A stretch of DNA of 44,925 nt, taken from Vicinamibacterales bacterium. Its GTDB lineage: Bacteria > Acidobacteriota > Vicinamibacteria > Vicinamibacterales > UBA8438. Made by a program: the position numbers and the translations under genes. Of the stretch, positions 26,592 through 34,794 are shown in pieces (within the stretch, counting starts at the first letter, position 1; the number at the start of each line of letters is the position of its first letter). Where the stretch lies: positions 1 through 44,925 of the forward strand of contig JAPYUM010000022.1 in NCBI GenBank assembly GCA_029940535.1, read 5' to 3'. Under the pieces are notes generated by a model. The model searched no databases, had not been told where the DNA came from, and was given only the letters and a program-made list of their open reading frames with translations.

Positions 26592-27592
26592 GTGACTGTG
26601 CTCGCCGTCCTCGGGATCGGCCTGCTGCTGGCCTACGCCAATGGCGCGAACGACAACTACAAAGGCGTCGCCACGCTGCTGGGCAGGGGACGGCATCCTA
26701 TCGTCGCGCGCTCCTCTGGGCCACGGTCACGACCGCGCTCGGGTCCCTGACGGCGCTTGTGCTGGCCCGTGGCCTTCTGGCCGCATTCGCCGGGAAGGGC
26801 CTGGTGCTGGTGGAGGTCGTGGCGGACCCCGTTTTCGCGACCGCGGCCGCGCTGGCGACGGGCCTGACGGTCCTGCTCGCCACCCGACTCGGGTTTCCTG
26901 TGTCCACAACCCATGCGCTCTTGGGCGGGTTGGTCGGTGCGGGACTCGTGGCCTCTCCGGTAGGCATCAACACTGCCACCCTGGCCACCGGGTTCCTCCT
27001 GCCGTTGCTGACGAGCCCGATCATGTCCATCGCACTGTCCGGAGGCCTGTATCCGACGCTGCGTGCCGGCCGGCGACGGCTGGGCATCACTCGCGAGACC
27101 TGTGTGTGTGGGTGACGCGGTCATCGGCGTGGGGCCCGGCGCACCTGGCCACACCGCCGCGCTCGAAGCGGTCACGCGGCCCACTACGCCAGCGCCGGTG
27201 CGGTGAGCTTCGCCCGGGGCCTGAACGACACCCCGAAGATCGCGGCGCTGCTCCTGGTGGGCGGCGCGGTCGCCCCAGGACTCGCGCTCGTCGCGGTGGG
27301 CATCGCCATGGCGACCGGGGGTCTGATCAGCGCCAAGCGTGTCGCCACCACGATGTGACCGACATGAACCCCGGGCAGGGATTCACCGCCAATGCCATAA
27401 CGTCTGTGCTCGTCATCGGCGCCTCGACGTTGGGCCTGCCCGTGTCCACTACCCATGTCTCCTGCGGGGCGCAGTTTGGCATCGGCACCGTCACACGTCA
27501 GGCACACTGTCCGACACATTCTTCTTGCCTGGGTCGTCACCTTGCCGATGGCCGCCACGGCAGTTCTCCTCATGCAAGTCTTCGCCGGGTGA
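26592..27592 (+). pseudogene. PiT-family inorganic phosphate permease, multiple frameshifts
   Basis: About 330 codons of a phosphate permease (PF01384) recoverable only by jumping frames. Piece 1 (26592) has the signature LAYANGANDNYKGVATL; piece 2 (about 26690-27115) has LLWATVTTALGSLTALVLARG, GFPVSTTHALLGGLVGAG and further TM segments; piece 3 (about 27185-27355) has the second signature FARGLNDTPKIAALLL; piece 4 carries NPGQGFTANAITSVLV and LPVSTTHVSCGAQFG, ending VLLMQVFAG at 27592. At least four frame changes are needed: near 26687, 27105, 27180 and 27350. Either a real pseudogene or poor sequence; the number is much higher than in neighbouring genes. Confidence 0.85.
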
Positions 27593-27837
27593 TGAACCAC
27601 CGCTCTCCCGCCGGGCCGCTCGCCCCGAGTTCGGACCTCTCACTCCAGCGTCAGTGACCGCCGCTCGCGAAACACCTTGATCTCCTAATGTGCCGGGAGG
27701 GGGAACGGCCGCCGGTGGCCAGTGGGACCCCCAGCCGTAGCCGCGAGTCGTCTAGACCCATCCGCCGTACAGCGGTGTCAAACTGGAGAAGGTCGTGCGC
27801 GATCGTCCCGCGATGGTGCTGTCGGAGGAGTGACCCC

Positions 27838-28426
27838 ATGCTCGAAGTGACCCGTGTCACCAACTACTACGACGCGCTGGCGGCCGTGCGTGACGTCACG
27901 TTCACCGCGCGTCCCGGTGAAGTGCTCGGGTATCTCGGGCCCAACGGATCTGGCAAGTCGACCACCGTCAAGATGGTCACCGGACTCCTGACACCGTCAT
28001 CGGGTGTGGTCACGTATCAGGGTCGCGACATCCAGGAAGAGCTGCTCGCCCACCGGAGACGCATCGGATACGTCCCGGAAGCCCCCGAACTCTACACCTA
28101 TCTGACCGGGCCCGAGTACCTGACGCTGATCGGTCGACTTGCGGCAGATCGACGAAGCGGTGCTCGAGAAAAAGATCGAACGGTTCCTCCGGTTGTGGGG
28201 TATCTACGACGACCGCTACGCTTCACTGTCGGCGTATTCGAAAGGGATGAAGCAGAAGATCCTCATCTCGGCCGCGCTGCTGCACGATCCGGAGATCATC
28301 ATCCTCGACGAGCCGTCGTCCGGCCTCGACGTCGGCTCCAGGCTGGTGCTGAAGCAGCTCATCAAGGAGCTGGCGTCCGGGCCGGTTGCTACTGATAGTC
28401 GGCGGCGGCGAGCGAGACGCGAATGA
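27838..28426 (+). pseudogene. ABC transporter ATPase, frameshifted and 3'-truncated
   Basis: ATPase of an ABC-2-type exporter. Frame 1 (27838) has Walker A GPNGSGKST and runs to the Q-loop region RRRIGYVPEAPE; an extra base near 28140 shifts to frame 2 with signature SAYSKGMKQK, Walker B and D-loop IIILDEPSSGLD. The H-loop and everything after LIKELASG are missing: the sequence runs straight into the end of the next gene, whose stop is at 28389. No permease gene follows. GGAGGAG precedes the ATG. Non-functional as ATPase unless completed elsewhere. Confidence 0.85.
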
Positions 28427-29765
28427 CTTCCTCGTCGTTGCGCATCACGATGTGGCGATTCGCGAACGCGGGGTGGGCCCAGACGACACCGCGATCGCCC
28501 CACGTACCGCTGGCACCGCCGCGGGTGCGCGTGGCCGGGGCGATGAGCGACGTCCGATCGAGCTCGGTGTAACCCTCCGGTGTGAACCTGGCCAGAATCA
28601 GTTCGCCGGTCTCACCGACCACGATCACGCGATCATCGTGCTGTATGAAGAACGCCGTCCCCCACCGTTCCCCACCGATCAGCTCTGTCGTTTCCCACAG
28701 CCGCTCACCGGTGCGCGCGTCGAGACACCGCAGCTCGCCATAACTGCCGACGCCGTAGATGTAGTCACCGATGATCAGGGGTGTGGTGATCAACGAGTGC
28801 AGGCCGTCGGTCTCACCTGGCAACTCGCTGCGACTCTGCCCCCGCCACAACTCCTGCGCGCCGGGCCGGTCGCTGTCCAACCGGAGCATGAGCGTCCCGC
28901 GAAAAAAGTGGGTGACCATCAGATACGGACCCGCGGAGATCGGGGTGGAGACCGTCATGGTGCCGATCGGCCACTCGTGCTCCCAGTAGACGGCCCCGGT
29001 CTCCGGGTCGAGCGAGCTCACGCCCTGAGGATGCCAGAGCACGAGCTGCCGTACGCCACCGGACTCGTAGATCATCGGCGGGCTGTAGCCAGCCTCCGAC
29101 ACGAGCGGCAGCGCGCGCCAGACCTCGTCGCCAGTGTCGGTATCGAAGGCCACCACGAGCGCATCTGGCTCGCCGCCGACCACGACGACGAGCCGGTTGC
29201 CGTCGACCAGGGGCGAGTTACTGACTCCGTAGACCGGCACCGTGGCACCGTACTCCGCCACGGTGTCGACCTGCCAGACCACGTCACCGGTGGCCGTGTC
29301 GAGACACAACAGCATGCCGGCCGCGCCGACAATATAGATCTGGTCCCCGGATACCGTAGGTGTGGCGCGTGGCCCGGTGGCGAACGTCCGCATGAGGTTG
29401 CGATAGGTGGCGGGCCATTCGCGTGCCCAGAGAATGTCGCCCGTCTCTTCGTCGAGCGCGAGCATCCGCTCCGCGCCATCCATAGTCCGAGAGCCCGGAT
29501 CCTCCTGGTAGTCGAGCACGAACACCCGTCCGCCGGCGACCACCGGCCCCGCGAAGCCGGGACGGACCGGGACACGCCAGGCCACCGTCAGCCCGTCGTC
29601 GGGGAACCGGTCGACGACACCGGTCTCGGTCCAGACGCCAAGCCGGTCTGGGCCTCGCCACTGCGGCCAGTCCTGCGCTTCGGCGTGCATCGCCAGCAGG
29701 GTCAGCGCGAGACCGCATGCCAACCAGCGACGCGGCGAGCGGGACGAGATTCGTGTTTCTGGCAT
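28389..29765 (-). CDS. Exported PQQ-like beta-propeller protein, paralogue A
   Basis: A 458-residue exported propeller. Signal peptide ends HAEAQ; the mature protein starts DWPQWRGPDRLGVWTETG. At least six blades end in motifs like LALDEETGDILW and LDARTGERLW. It is a close paralogue of the protein at 34795: both share GPRATPTV, WHPQG/WHAGALVSLDPETG, SRSE(L/M)P-ETDGLHS and a common C-terminus VIRVSLAAADY. No PQQ-ADH catalytic motif is seen; it belongs to the PQQ_2/BamB-like group. The start at 29765 was chosen for a regular signal peptide (open frame to 29825). It overlaps the tail of the truncated ABC gene. Confidence 0.88.
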   Translation of the reverse strand: MPETRISSRSPRRWLACGLALTLLAMHAEAQDWPQWRGPDRLGVWTETGVVDRFPDDGLTVAWRVPVRPGFAGPVVAGGRVFVLDYQEDPGSRTMDGAERMLALDEETGDILWAREWPATYRNLMRTFATGPRATPTVSGDQIYIVGAAGMLLCLDTATGDVVWQVDTVAEYGATVPVYGVSNSPLVDGNRLVVVVGGEPDALVVAFDTDTGDEVWRALPLVSEAGYSPPMIYESGGVRQLVLWHPQGVSSLDPETGAVYWEHEWPIGTMTVSTPISAGPYLMVTHFFRGTLMLRLDSDRPGAQELWRGQSRSELPGETDGLHSLITTPLIIGDYIYGVGSYGELRCLDARTGERLWETTELIGGERWGTAFFIQHDDRVIVVGETGELILARFTPEGYTELDRTSLIAPATRTRGGASGTWGDRGVVWAHPAFANRHIVMRNDEEVIRVSLAAADYQ

Positions 29766-29856
29766 CCGCCTCGTCAGGTCGTTATCGCGTATGCCGGACG
29801 AGGCACCTCGGGCCGACCGGGACACGGCACGACAGGCAGCAACCTACCGCACACGC

Positions 29857-29882
29857 GAACGGTGGCGCAACCCGCACCGTTC
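29857..29882. promoter_or_regulatory. Inverted repeat between divergent propeller genes
   Basis: GAACGGTG (29857-29864) and CACCGTTC (29875-29882), a perfect 8-bp inverted repeat with a 10-nt spacer, lies in the divergent gap before two propeller genes. It could be an operator or a hairpin. Confidence 0.4.
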
Positions 29883-29970
29883 CTGCGACATAGCATCGAT
29901 GGCTCCATCACACGGCCTGGCCTTGACCTCGGCCGGCAGACCGGGCATTCTCGACCCGACGTATTCAATC

Positions 29971-30047
29971 GGGCGGCAGTCCGCCCCTGGCGGGGAGGTC
30001 AAACCGGTGACGGGGGGGTCCCTCCGCCGGTCAAGACGGGAGTCTTG
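29971..30047 (+). promoter_or_regulatory. Two tetraloop hairpins in leader of GDH-like gene
   Basis: GGGCGG-CAGT-CCGCCC (29971-29986) and CAAGAC-GGGA-GTCTTG (30032-30047), both perfect 6-bp stems with 4-nt loops, lie 66-142 nt before the start of the GDH-like gene. Confidence 0.4.
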
Positions 30048-30112
30048 GTGATCGGGGTGGTCGGGCAATCGCCCTTCCCCGTCCAGCGGCACAGCAAAAA
30101 CGAGACAAAACC

Positions 30113-32197
30113 ATGCGCAAGATGCTCTCCATTCGACGCCCTGTGATCCCTTGTGCCGTTGCGGTTGCGGTTGTCGCGTGTCTGGGTGCGGCTCGCGCGA
30201 CCGCTCAGTCGGGCGCCGCGAAGGGGGAGTGGGGTGTGTTCGGCGCGGACGCGGGTGCCACTCGCTACTCGCCGCTCGACCAGATTGATTCAGACAACGT
30301 CGGGGATCTCGAGGTGGCATGGCGATGGAGCGCACGGAACTATGGCACGCCCCCTCCGTCCGGCCGGACGCAGATCAGTCCCCTCGTGATCGACGGGGTG
30401 TTGTATACGACCATCGGGAACGAACGCAGCGTGGTTGCGATCGAGGCCGCAACGGGTGAGACCCTCTGGAACTGGCGGCCGGGCGATAACGAACGCCGGT
30501 GGGGCGACATCATCGAACCCGTGGCACGGAGCGCAGGGCGCGGCGTGAGCTATTGGACGGATGGGGCCGGAGATGCGCGCATCTTCGTTGTCACGCCAAG
30601 CTATCAGCTTGTCGCGCTCGATGCCCAGACGGGGGCTCGGGTGCTGCAATTTGGTGACGCTGGTGTCATCGACATGATGGATGACCTCCGCTGGGATGAA
30701 CGGCCGGCTGCGCTGCGAGCGGGTAGGGTGGCCAACACCTCGCCGCCGGCGATTCTTGGGAATGCGATTGTGGCATCGATTTCACTGCATACCGGCAGCA
30801 TACCGACAAGGGCCAATCGCCCGGGTATCCGCAATCCCAATGAGGTTTGGCCGATGAACATTCCTGGCGACGTGGTGGCCTACGACGCTCGTACCGGTCG
30901 GACGCTCTGGCGTTTCAATACGGTCCCGAAGGAGGGAGAGTTCGGCGTCGACACCTGGCTCAAGGCGGACGATTTACTCTGGGAGGTTCCGACCGGCACG
31001 CATCCCTGGGTCGAGGAACGCCCCGAACTACTCGATGCCTCCTGGAAATACACGGGGAACGTCGGACATTGGGCCCCCGTGACGGTAGACGAGGAACTCG
31101 GACTATTCTACGTAGCCACCGAAACCGCCACCAACGACTACTACGGTGGCTATCGGCCAGGAGACAACCTGTTCGCCAACTCGGTGTTGGCGCTCGACGC
31201 GGAGACCGGCGAACGGGTGTGGCATTTTCAGGTCACCCATCACGAACTCTGGGACTACGATTTCCCGACAGCCCCCATCCTCGTGGACATTGAGGTCGAT
31301 GGCGTCCTGGTGAGGGCCTTGGTGCAACTCTCGAAGCAGGGATTTGCATACGTACTCGACCGTGCGACAGGCGAACCCGTCTGGCCGATCGAGGAACGGG
31401 CCGTGCCAGAGTCGGACGTTCCGGGAGAGTGGACGTCTCCTACACAGCCCTTTCCCACCAAGCCGCCGGCGTTTGAACGCCAAGGCGTGACTGAGGATGA
31501 CCTCATCGACTTTACTCCGGAGCTTCGGGCCGAAGCACTGCGGATCGTAGAGAATTACCGGCTCGGGCCTCTCTATACTCCGCCGTCCTTGCAAGAGCCG
31601 GGCGTCAATCAAGGGACCCTCGCGCTCCCCAGCGCGGGTGGTGGCGTCAATTGGCCGGGTGGTGCGGTGGATCCCGGGCTGGGTATCCTTTTTGTACCGT
31701 CGAGTACGACCCCGTCGCTGTTCGGATTGATAGACGGCACTGAAGGGACCGGCGTGCGCTACCACATCTCCAGTCGTGCGGGTGTCCCGACCGTCCGTGA
31801 CCTTCCTCTCATCAAACCTCCGTATGGCCGGATCACCGCAATCGATCTGACCGTGGGAGAGATCCTGTGGCAGATCCCGCACGGCGGCACGCCCGGCTAT
31901 ATCCAGGCACATCCGGACCTTCAGGGCGTGGACGTGCCGACGACGGGGAGCCCGACGAAAAGCTCCGGACTTCTTGTAACGTCTACCCTGCTGTTTGCGG
32001 GTGAGGGATCACGGGGCGAACCGGTTCTTCGTGCGTACAACAAGCGGACGGGTGACGTTGTCCATGAGATTCAGCTGCCGGGTGGCCCAACCACCGGGTT
32101 CCCGATCACCTACATGGCGGACGGCCAACAGCACATTGTCGTCGCGGCGTTGGATGAGGAGAACATCGCGGAGTTGGTCGCCTTCACCGTGCCATAG
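30113..32197 (+). CDS. Exported PQQ glucose/alcohol dehydrogenase-like quinoprotein
   Basis: A 694-residue exported quinoprotein of the Gcd-like group. Signal peptide ends RATAQS. GVFGADAGATRYSPLDQI opens the propeller; VAWRWSARNYGTP, WKYTGNVGHWAPVTVDEELGLFYVATE and the catalytic-base block HHELWDYDFPTAP match membrane GDH (HHDLWDxDxP) though no membrane anchor is present. It ends DEENIAELVAFTVP. It may oxidise sugars or polyols in the periplasm. Codons ending in T or A are visibly more frequent here than in the neighbouring genes. No strong Shine-Dalgarno site. Confidence 0.9.
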   Translation: MRKMLSIRRPVIPCAVAVAVVACLGAARATAQSGAAKGEWGVFGADAGATRYSPLDQIDSDNVGDLEVAWRWSARNYGTPPPSGRTQISPLVIDGVLYTTIGNERSVVAIEAATGETLWNWRPGDNERRWGDIIEPVARSAGRGVSYWTDGAGDARIFVVTPSYQLVALDAQTGARVLQFGDAGVIDMMDDLRWDERPAALRAGRVANTSPPAILGNAIVASISLHTGSIPTRANRPGIRNPNEVWPMNIPGDVVAYDARTGRTLWRFNTVPKEGEFGVDTWLKADDLLWEVPTGTHPWVEERPELLDASWKYTGNVGHWAPVTVDEELGLFYVATETATNDYYGGYRPGDNLFANSVLALDAETGERVWHFQVTHHELWDYDFPTAPILVDIEVDGVLVRALVQLSKQGFAYVLDRATGEPVWPIEERAVPESDVPGEWTSPTQPFPTKPPAFERQGVTEDDLIDFTPELRAEALRIVENYRLGPLYTPPSLQEPGVNQGTLALPSAGGGVNWPGGAVDPGLGILFVPSSTTPSLFGLIDGTEGTGVRYHISSRAGVPTVRDLPLIKPPYGRITAIDLTVGEILWQIPHGGTPGYIQAHPDLQGVDVPTTGSPTKSSGLLVTSTLLFAGEGSRGEPVLRAYNKRTGDVVHEIQLPGGPTTGFPITYMADGQQHIVVAALDEENIAELVAFTVP

Positions 32198-32245
32198 AAG
32201 CGGGACGGGGCGGGGACAGGACTGACCGGCAGGCGCAGCCCGGTC

Positions 32246-34537
32246 TCAAAAACGAAACAGTCGATTGATCTTCACCACGAATCCGCGATTCCGCAACGCG
32301 GTACCACCGCGCACCGGCATCAGCAGATCGGTATCGCGGTCCTCGGTGTACACCACGAACAACTCGCTGCCCGGCGAGTACTCCCAGCGCAGCCGGACGT
32401 TCGTACTGAAGATGTCCGCGCTCGAGTTGTATTGCAGGAGCCCACTGAAAAACATCCGCGGGCTGACGGTGTAGTTCACCCGGACGCGGCCCAGGTGGGT
32501 GGTGAAGTCGCCCTGCGGCAAATCCACCCAGTTGAGTGACGCACTCGGCTCGACCGAGAGCTGCGGCGTGACCTCGAGGCGGCCCTGACGGATAGCGACC
32601 ACGGTGTGGTCGCCGCTCCAGAATTGGCCGTGGCGCACGGACACGGTCCCGCTCACCGGACGCTGCTGGCCGAACGCGTAGCTGAGACCGACATCGCGGA
32701 ACCCGTACCCACCGATCGGCAGGAACACGCCCGGTGCAATCTGGAACGGCTCGACGAGGAGTTCGTAGTTGTCGGTCCCGTCAAGCCTGAGGCGATCGCT
32801 GTTCTCGAGCTGAATCTCGAACACGGCGTCTCGGGTCCGGGTCTCGAGCAGACGCGTATCGGCGGCCAGAATATAGTCGAGTGACGCTGACATGGTCAGT
32901 TGCCGGATCCAGTCGATCGATCTGGGTCGCGGGCTGAACCGACCGGAGGCCGACGACCGTCGCATGTTCCCGCGACGCACGAACCCGACCTCGGGCAAGA
33001 AATTGTCCTCGATGATCAGGTGACCCGCATCGAGGCCGTAGCGGTCGCCGGCGTAGTTCAGTTGCCCGAAGTAGCTGCCGTCTTGGCCATCTCGGCCCGT
33101 CGTCTGGGTGCGCGCCGCATACGCCAGCACGTTCAGGTTGTCGAAGAACGCGAAGCGCCCGTCGAGTCCGTAGACCTGGTTCGAGCCGTCGCCCGCGAGC
33201 GACACCGACCGGTTCGTGAAGATGCCACCGATGGTGCTGCGACGCAGCACATCACGCTTGACGCGCACCACGGTGAAATTGGTCGACTCCGCCCCGGCGC
33301 GGAACAGGTCGTCGGTCTGAATGTTCAGGGCCCCGACGTCGAAGGCGCCCACCTTCCCGGTCAACCGACCGCCGGCCTGGAGCGGCACGACGTCGGCCCC
33401 TTGCAGCCCGATACGCCGGCTGAAGAACAGCGTCGGAATTCCGGCACCTCGTGCGTTGGTCCCTCGCGCGAAATCGAAATTACCGCGCCCCTCGAGGAAG
33501 AATTCACGTTTCTCTGGGAAGAAGAGGTTGAACCGGGTCAGGTTGACCTGCTGTTCATCGACCTCGACCTGCGCGAAGTCTGTATTGAAGGTGACGTCCG
33601 CCGTGAGATTGCGAGTGATTCCGTACTTGACGTCCAGACCAACGTCGCCGTCCGACTCGTTGCGAGTCGGCGGGGTGGCGTTCACATCGGTCGTGACCCC
33701 GCCGATCGCATACGGTTTGATCTCGAGATTGAGGCTCTCGGAGGGCACCTCGAGCCCGACCAGGGAGCCGGCCCCCGACACTCGCCACAGCCCGGCGATG
33801 ACGCTGTTCCCGCGCGCGGCCGAGATCGGCAGGGCGGTCAAATACGACGCTTCGGTACGGCGGCGGATGATGCGACGTAGCTGGATGCCCCAGAGCTGTT
33901 CTTCGGTGGGACGGTAACGCAGCGATTTGAACGGGATACGCATCTCCACCGTCCACCCGCCGTCGAACCGCCCGGTTCGAGAGTCCCAGATGGCGTTCCA
34001 GTCGGTGTTGACGCTGCCGCCCTCGTTCGTGATCGCGAAATCGGAAAACCCGCCGAGCGGGGTGACCAGAAACGCCAGGCCGTTCCGACGGTCGTAGAAG
34101 GCGTCGAGCATCACGGAGAACGAGTCGTTGTTGCGAAGCTGAATGACGTCGCGCCGCATCTCGTTCGCCACCCACTGCGACGTCGGGGCACGGTCATAGC
34201 ACCGGGCGGAGATATAGATATTGTCGTCGTCGAAGAAGATCCAGGCTTCGGTGCGCTCACTCCCGGCGGCGCCCTCATCCGGCAGTTGCTGCACGAAGTC
34301 GGTGATGAACTGGACCGAGTCGTAGAACGGCTCGTCGAGTCGGCCGTCGAGCTCCAGCGGGTCGCTCACTCGTGTGGCACGGACCGTGGCCCGGCCGTCC
34401 GGGTCGCGGGCCACCACCTCGGGCGCGATCGGAGGCGCCGGGCCCTGCAGGCGGGAGGCCAACGTTTCGGACACCAGCTGAGGCGAGGCGGCGGTCGCCG
34501 ACAGCAGCAGGCAGCACCCGGCCCCAACGAGGCGCAT
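32246..34537 (-). CDS. DUF5916 outer-membrane protein with CBM9-like N-terminus, paralogue 2
   Basis: A 763-residue paralogue of the protein at 14103. Signal peptide (LLLSATAASPQL), CBM9-like domain with LELDGRLDEPFYDS and IFFDDDNIYISARC, the DUF5916 block LFFPEKREFFLEGRGNFDF and a strand-rich C-terminal half ending INRLFRF, with the terminal Phe typical of outer-membrane barrels. Start at 34537 is one of two options; an in-frame ATG at 34585 adds 16 residues before the leader. The 34537 start codon lies inside a palindrome. It converges with the GDH-like gene and diverges from the propeller at 34795. Confidence 0.88.
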   Translation of the reverse strand: MRLVGAGCCLLLSATAASPQLVSETLASRLQGPAPPIAPEVVARDPDGRATVRATRVSDPLELDGRLDEPFYDSVQFITDFVQQLPDEGAAGSERTEAWIFFDDDNIYISARCYDRAPTSQWVANEMRRDVIQLRNNDSFSVMLDAFYDRRNGLAFLVTPLGGFSDFAITNEGGSVNTDWNAIWDSRTGRFDGGWTVEMRIPFKSLRYRPTEEQLWGIQLRRIIRRRTEASYLTALPISAARGNSVIAGLWRVSGAGSLVGLEVPSESLNLEIKPYAIGGVTTDVNATPPTRNESDGDVGLDVKYGITRNLTADVTFNTDFAQVEVDEQQVNLTRFNLFFPEKREFFLEGRGNFDFARGTNARGAGIPTLFFSRRIGLQGADVVPLQAGGRLTGKVGAFDVGALNIQTDDLFRAGAESTNFTVVRVKRDVLRRSTIGGIFTNRSVSLAGDGSNQVYGLDGRFAFFDNLNVLAYAARTQTTGRDGQDGSYFGQLNYAGDRYGLDAGHLIIEDNFLPEVGFVRRGNMRRSSASGRFSPRPRSIDWIRQLTMSASLDYILAADTRLLETRTRDAVFEIQLENSDRLRLDGTDNYELLVEPFQIAPGVFLPIGGYGFRDVGLSYAFGQQRPVSGTVSVRHGQFWSGDHTVVAIRQGRLEVTPQLSVEPSASLNWVDLPQGDFTTHLGRVRVNYTVSPRMFFSGLLQYNSSADIFSTNVRLRWEYSPGSELFVVYTEDRDTDLLMPVRGGTALRNRGFVVKINRLFRF

Positions 34538-34565
34538 CGTAACGATGCGACCCCGCGACGCGGGG
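34533..34565. promoter_or_regulatory. Two adjacent palindromes at DUF5916 start
   Basis: CGCATCGT-A-ACGATGCG (34533-34549) covers the proposed start codon of the DUF5916 gene, and CCCCGCG-A-CGCGGGG (34551-34565) follows directly. Both are perfect with a single central base. In RNA they could hide the start codon. Confidence 0.4.
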
Positions 34566-34794
34566 CGAGAACGTGGCCAAGGCATGCGAATCGAATGGGT
34601 GGTGACTGAATGTTGCCGGGACCGGCGACCGATACAGTGTTCTGTGATCGCCCGCGCGGTATGCCCGGGCGTCCAGATGCTACCGTCGCCGGTATAAACT
34701 TGTCGAACGCCAATCGGTGGGCCAGTTGGCCGCCACGCGAAACGAACCGACCGCCCCGTGCCACTGTGGCGTGGCAACGGCAGGAGTGTAGACG

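Noticed and set aside
28386-30146. 586-codon open frame on the plus strand
   Set aside because: It is antisense to the propeller gene and encodes a low-complexity Arg/His/Pro-rich sequence without motifs; a high-GC shadow frame.
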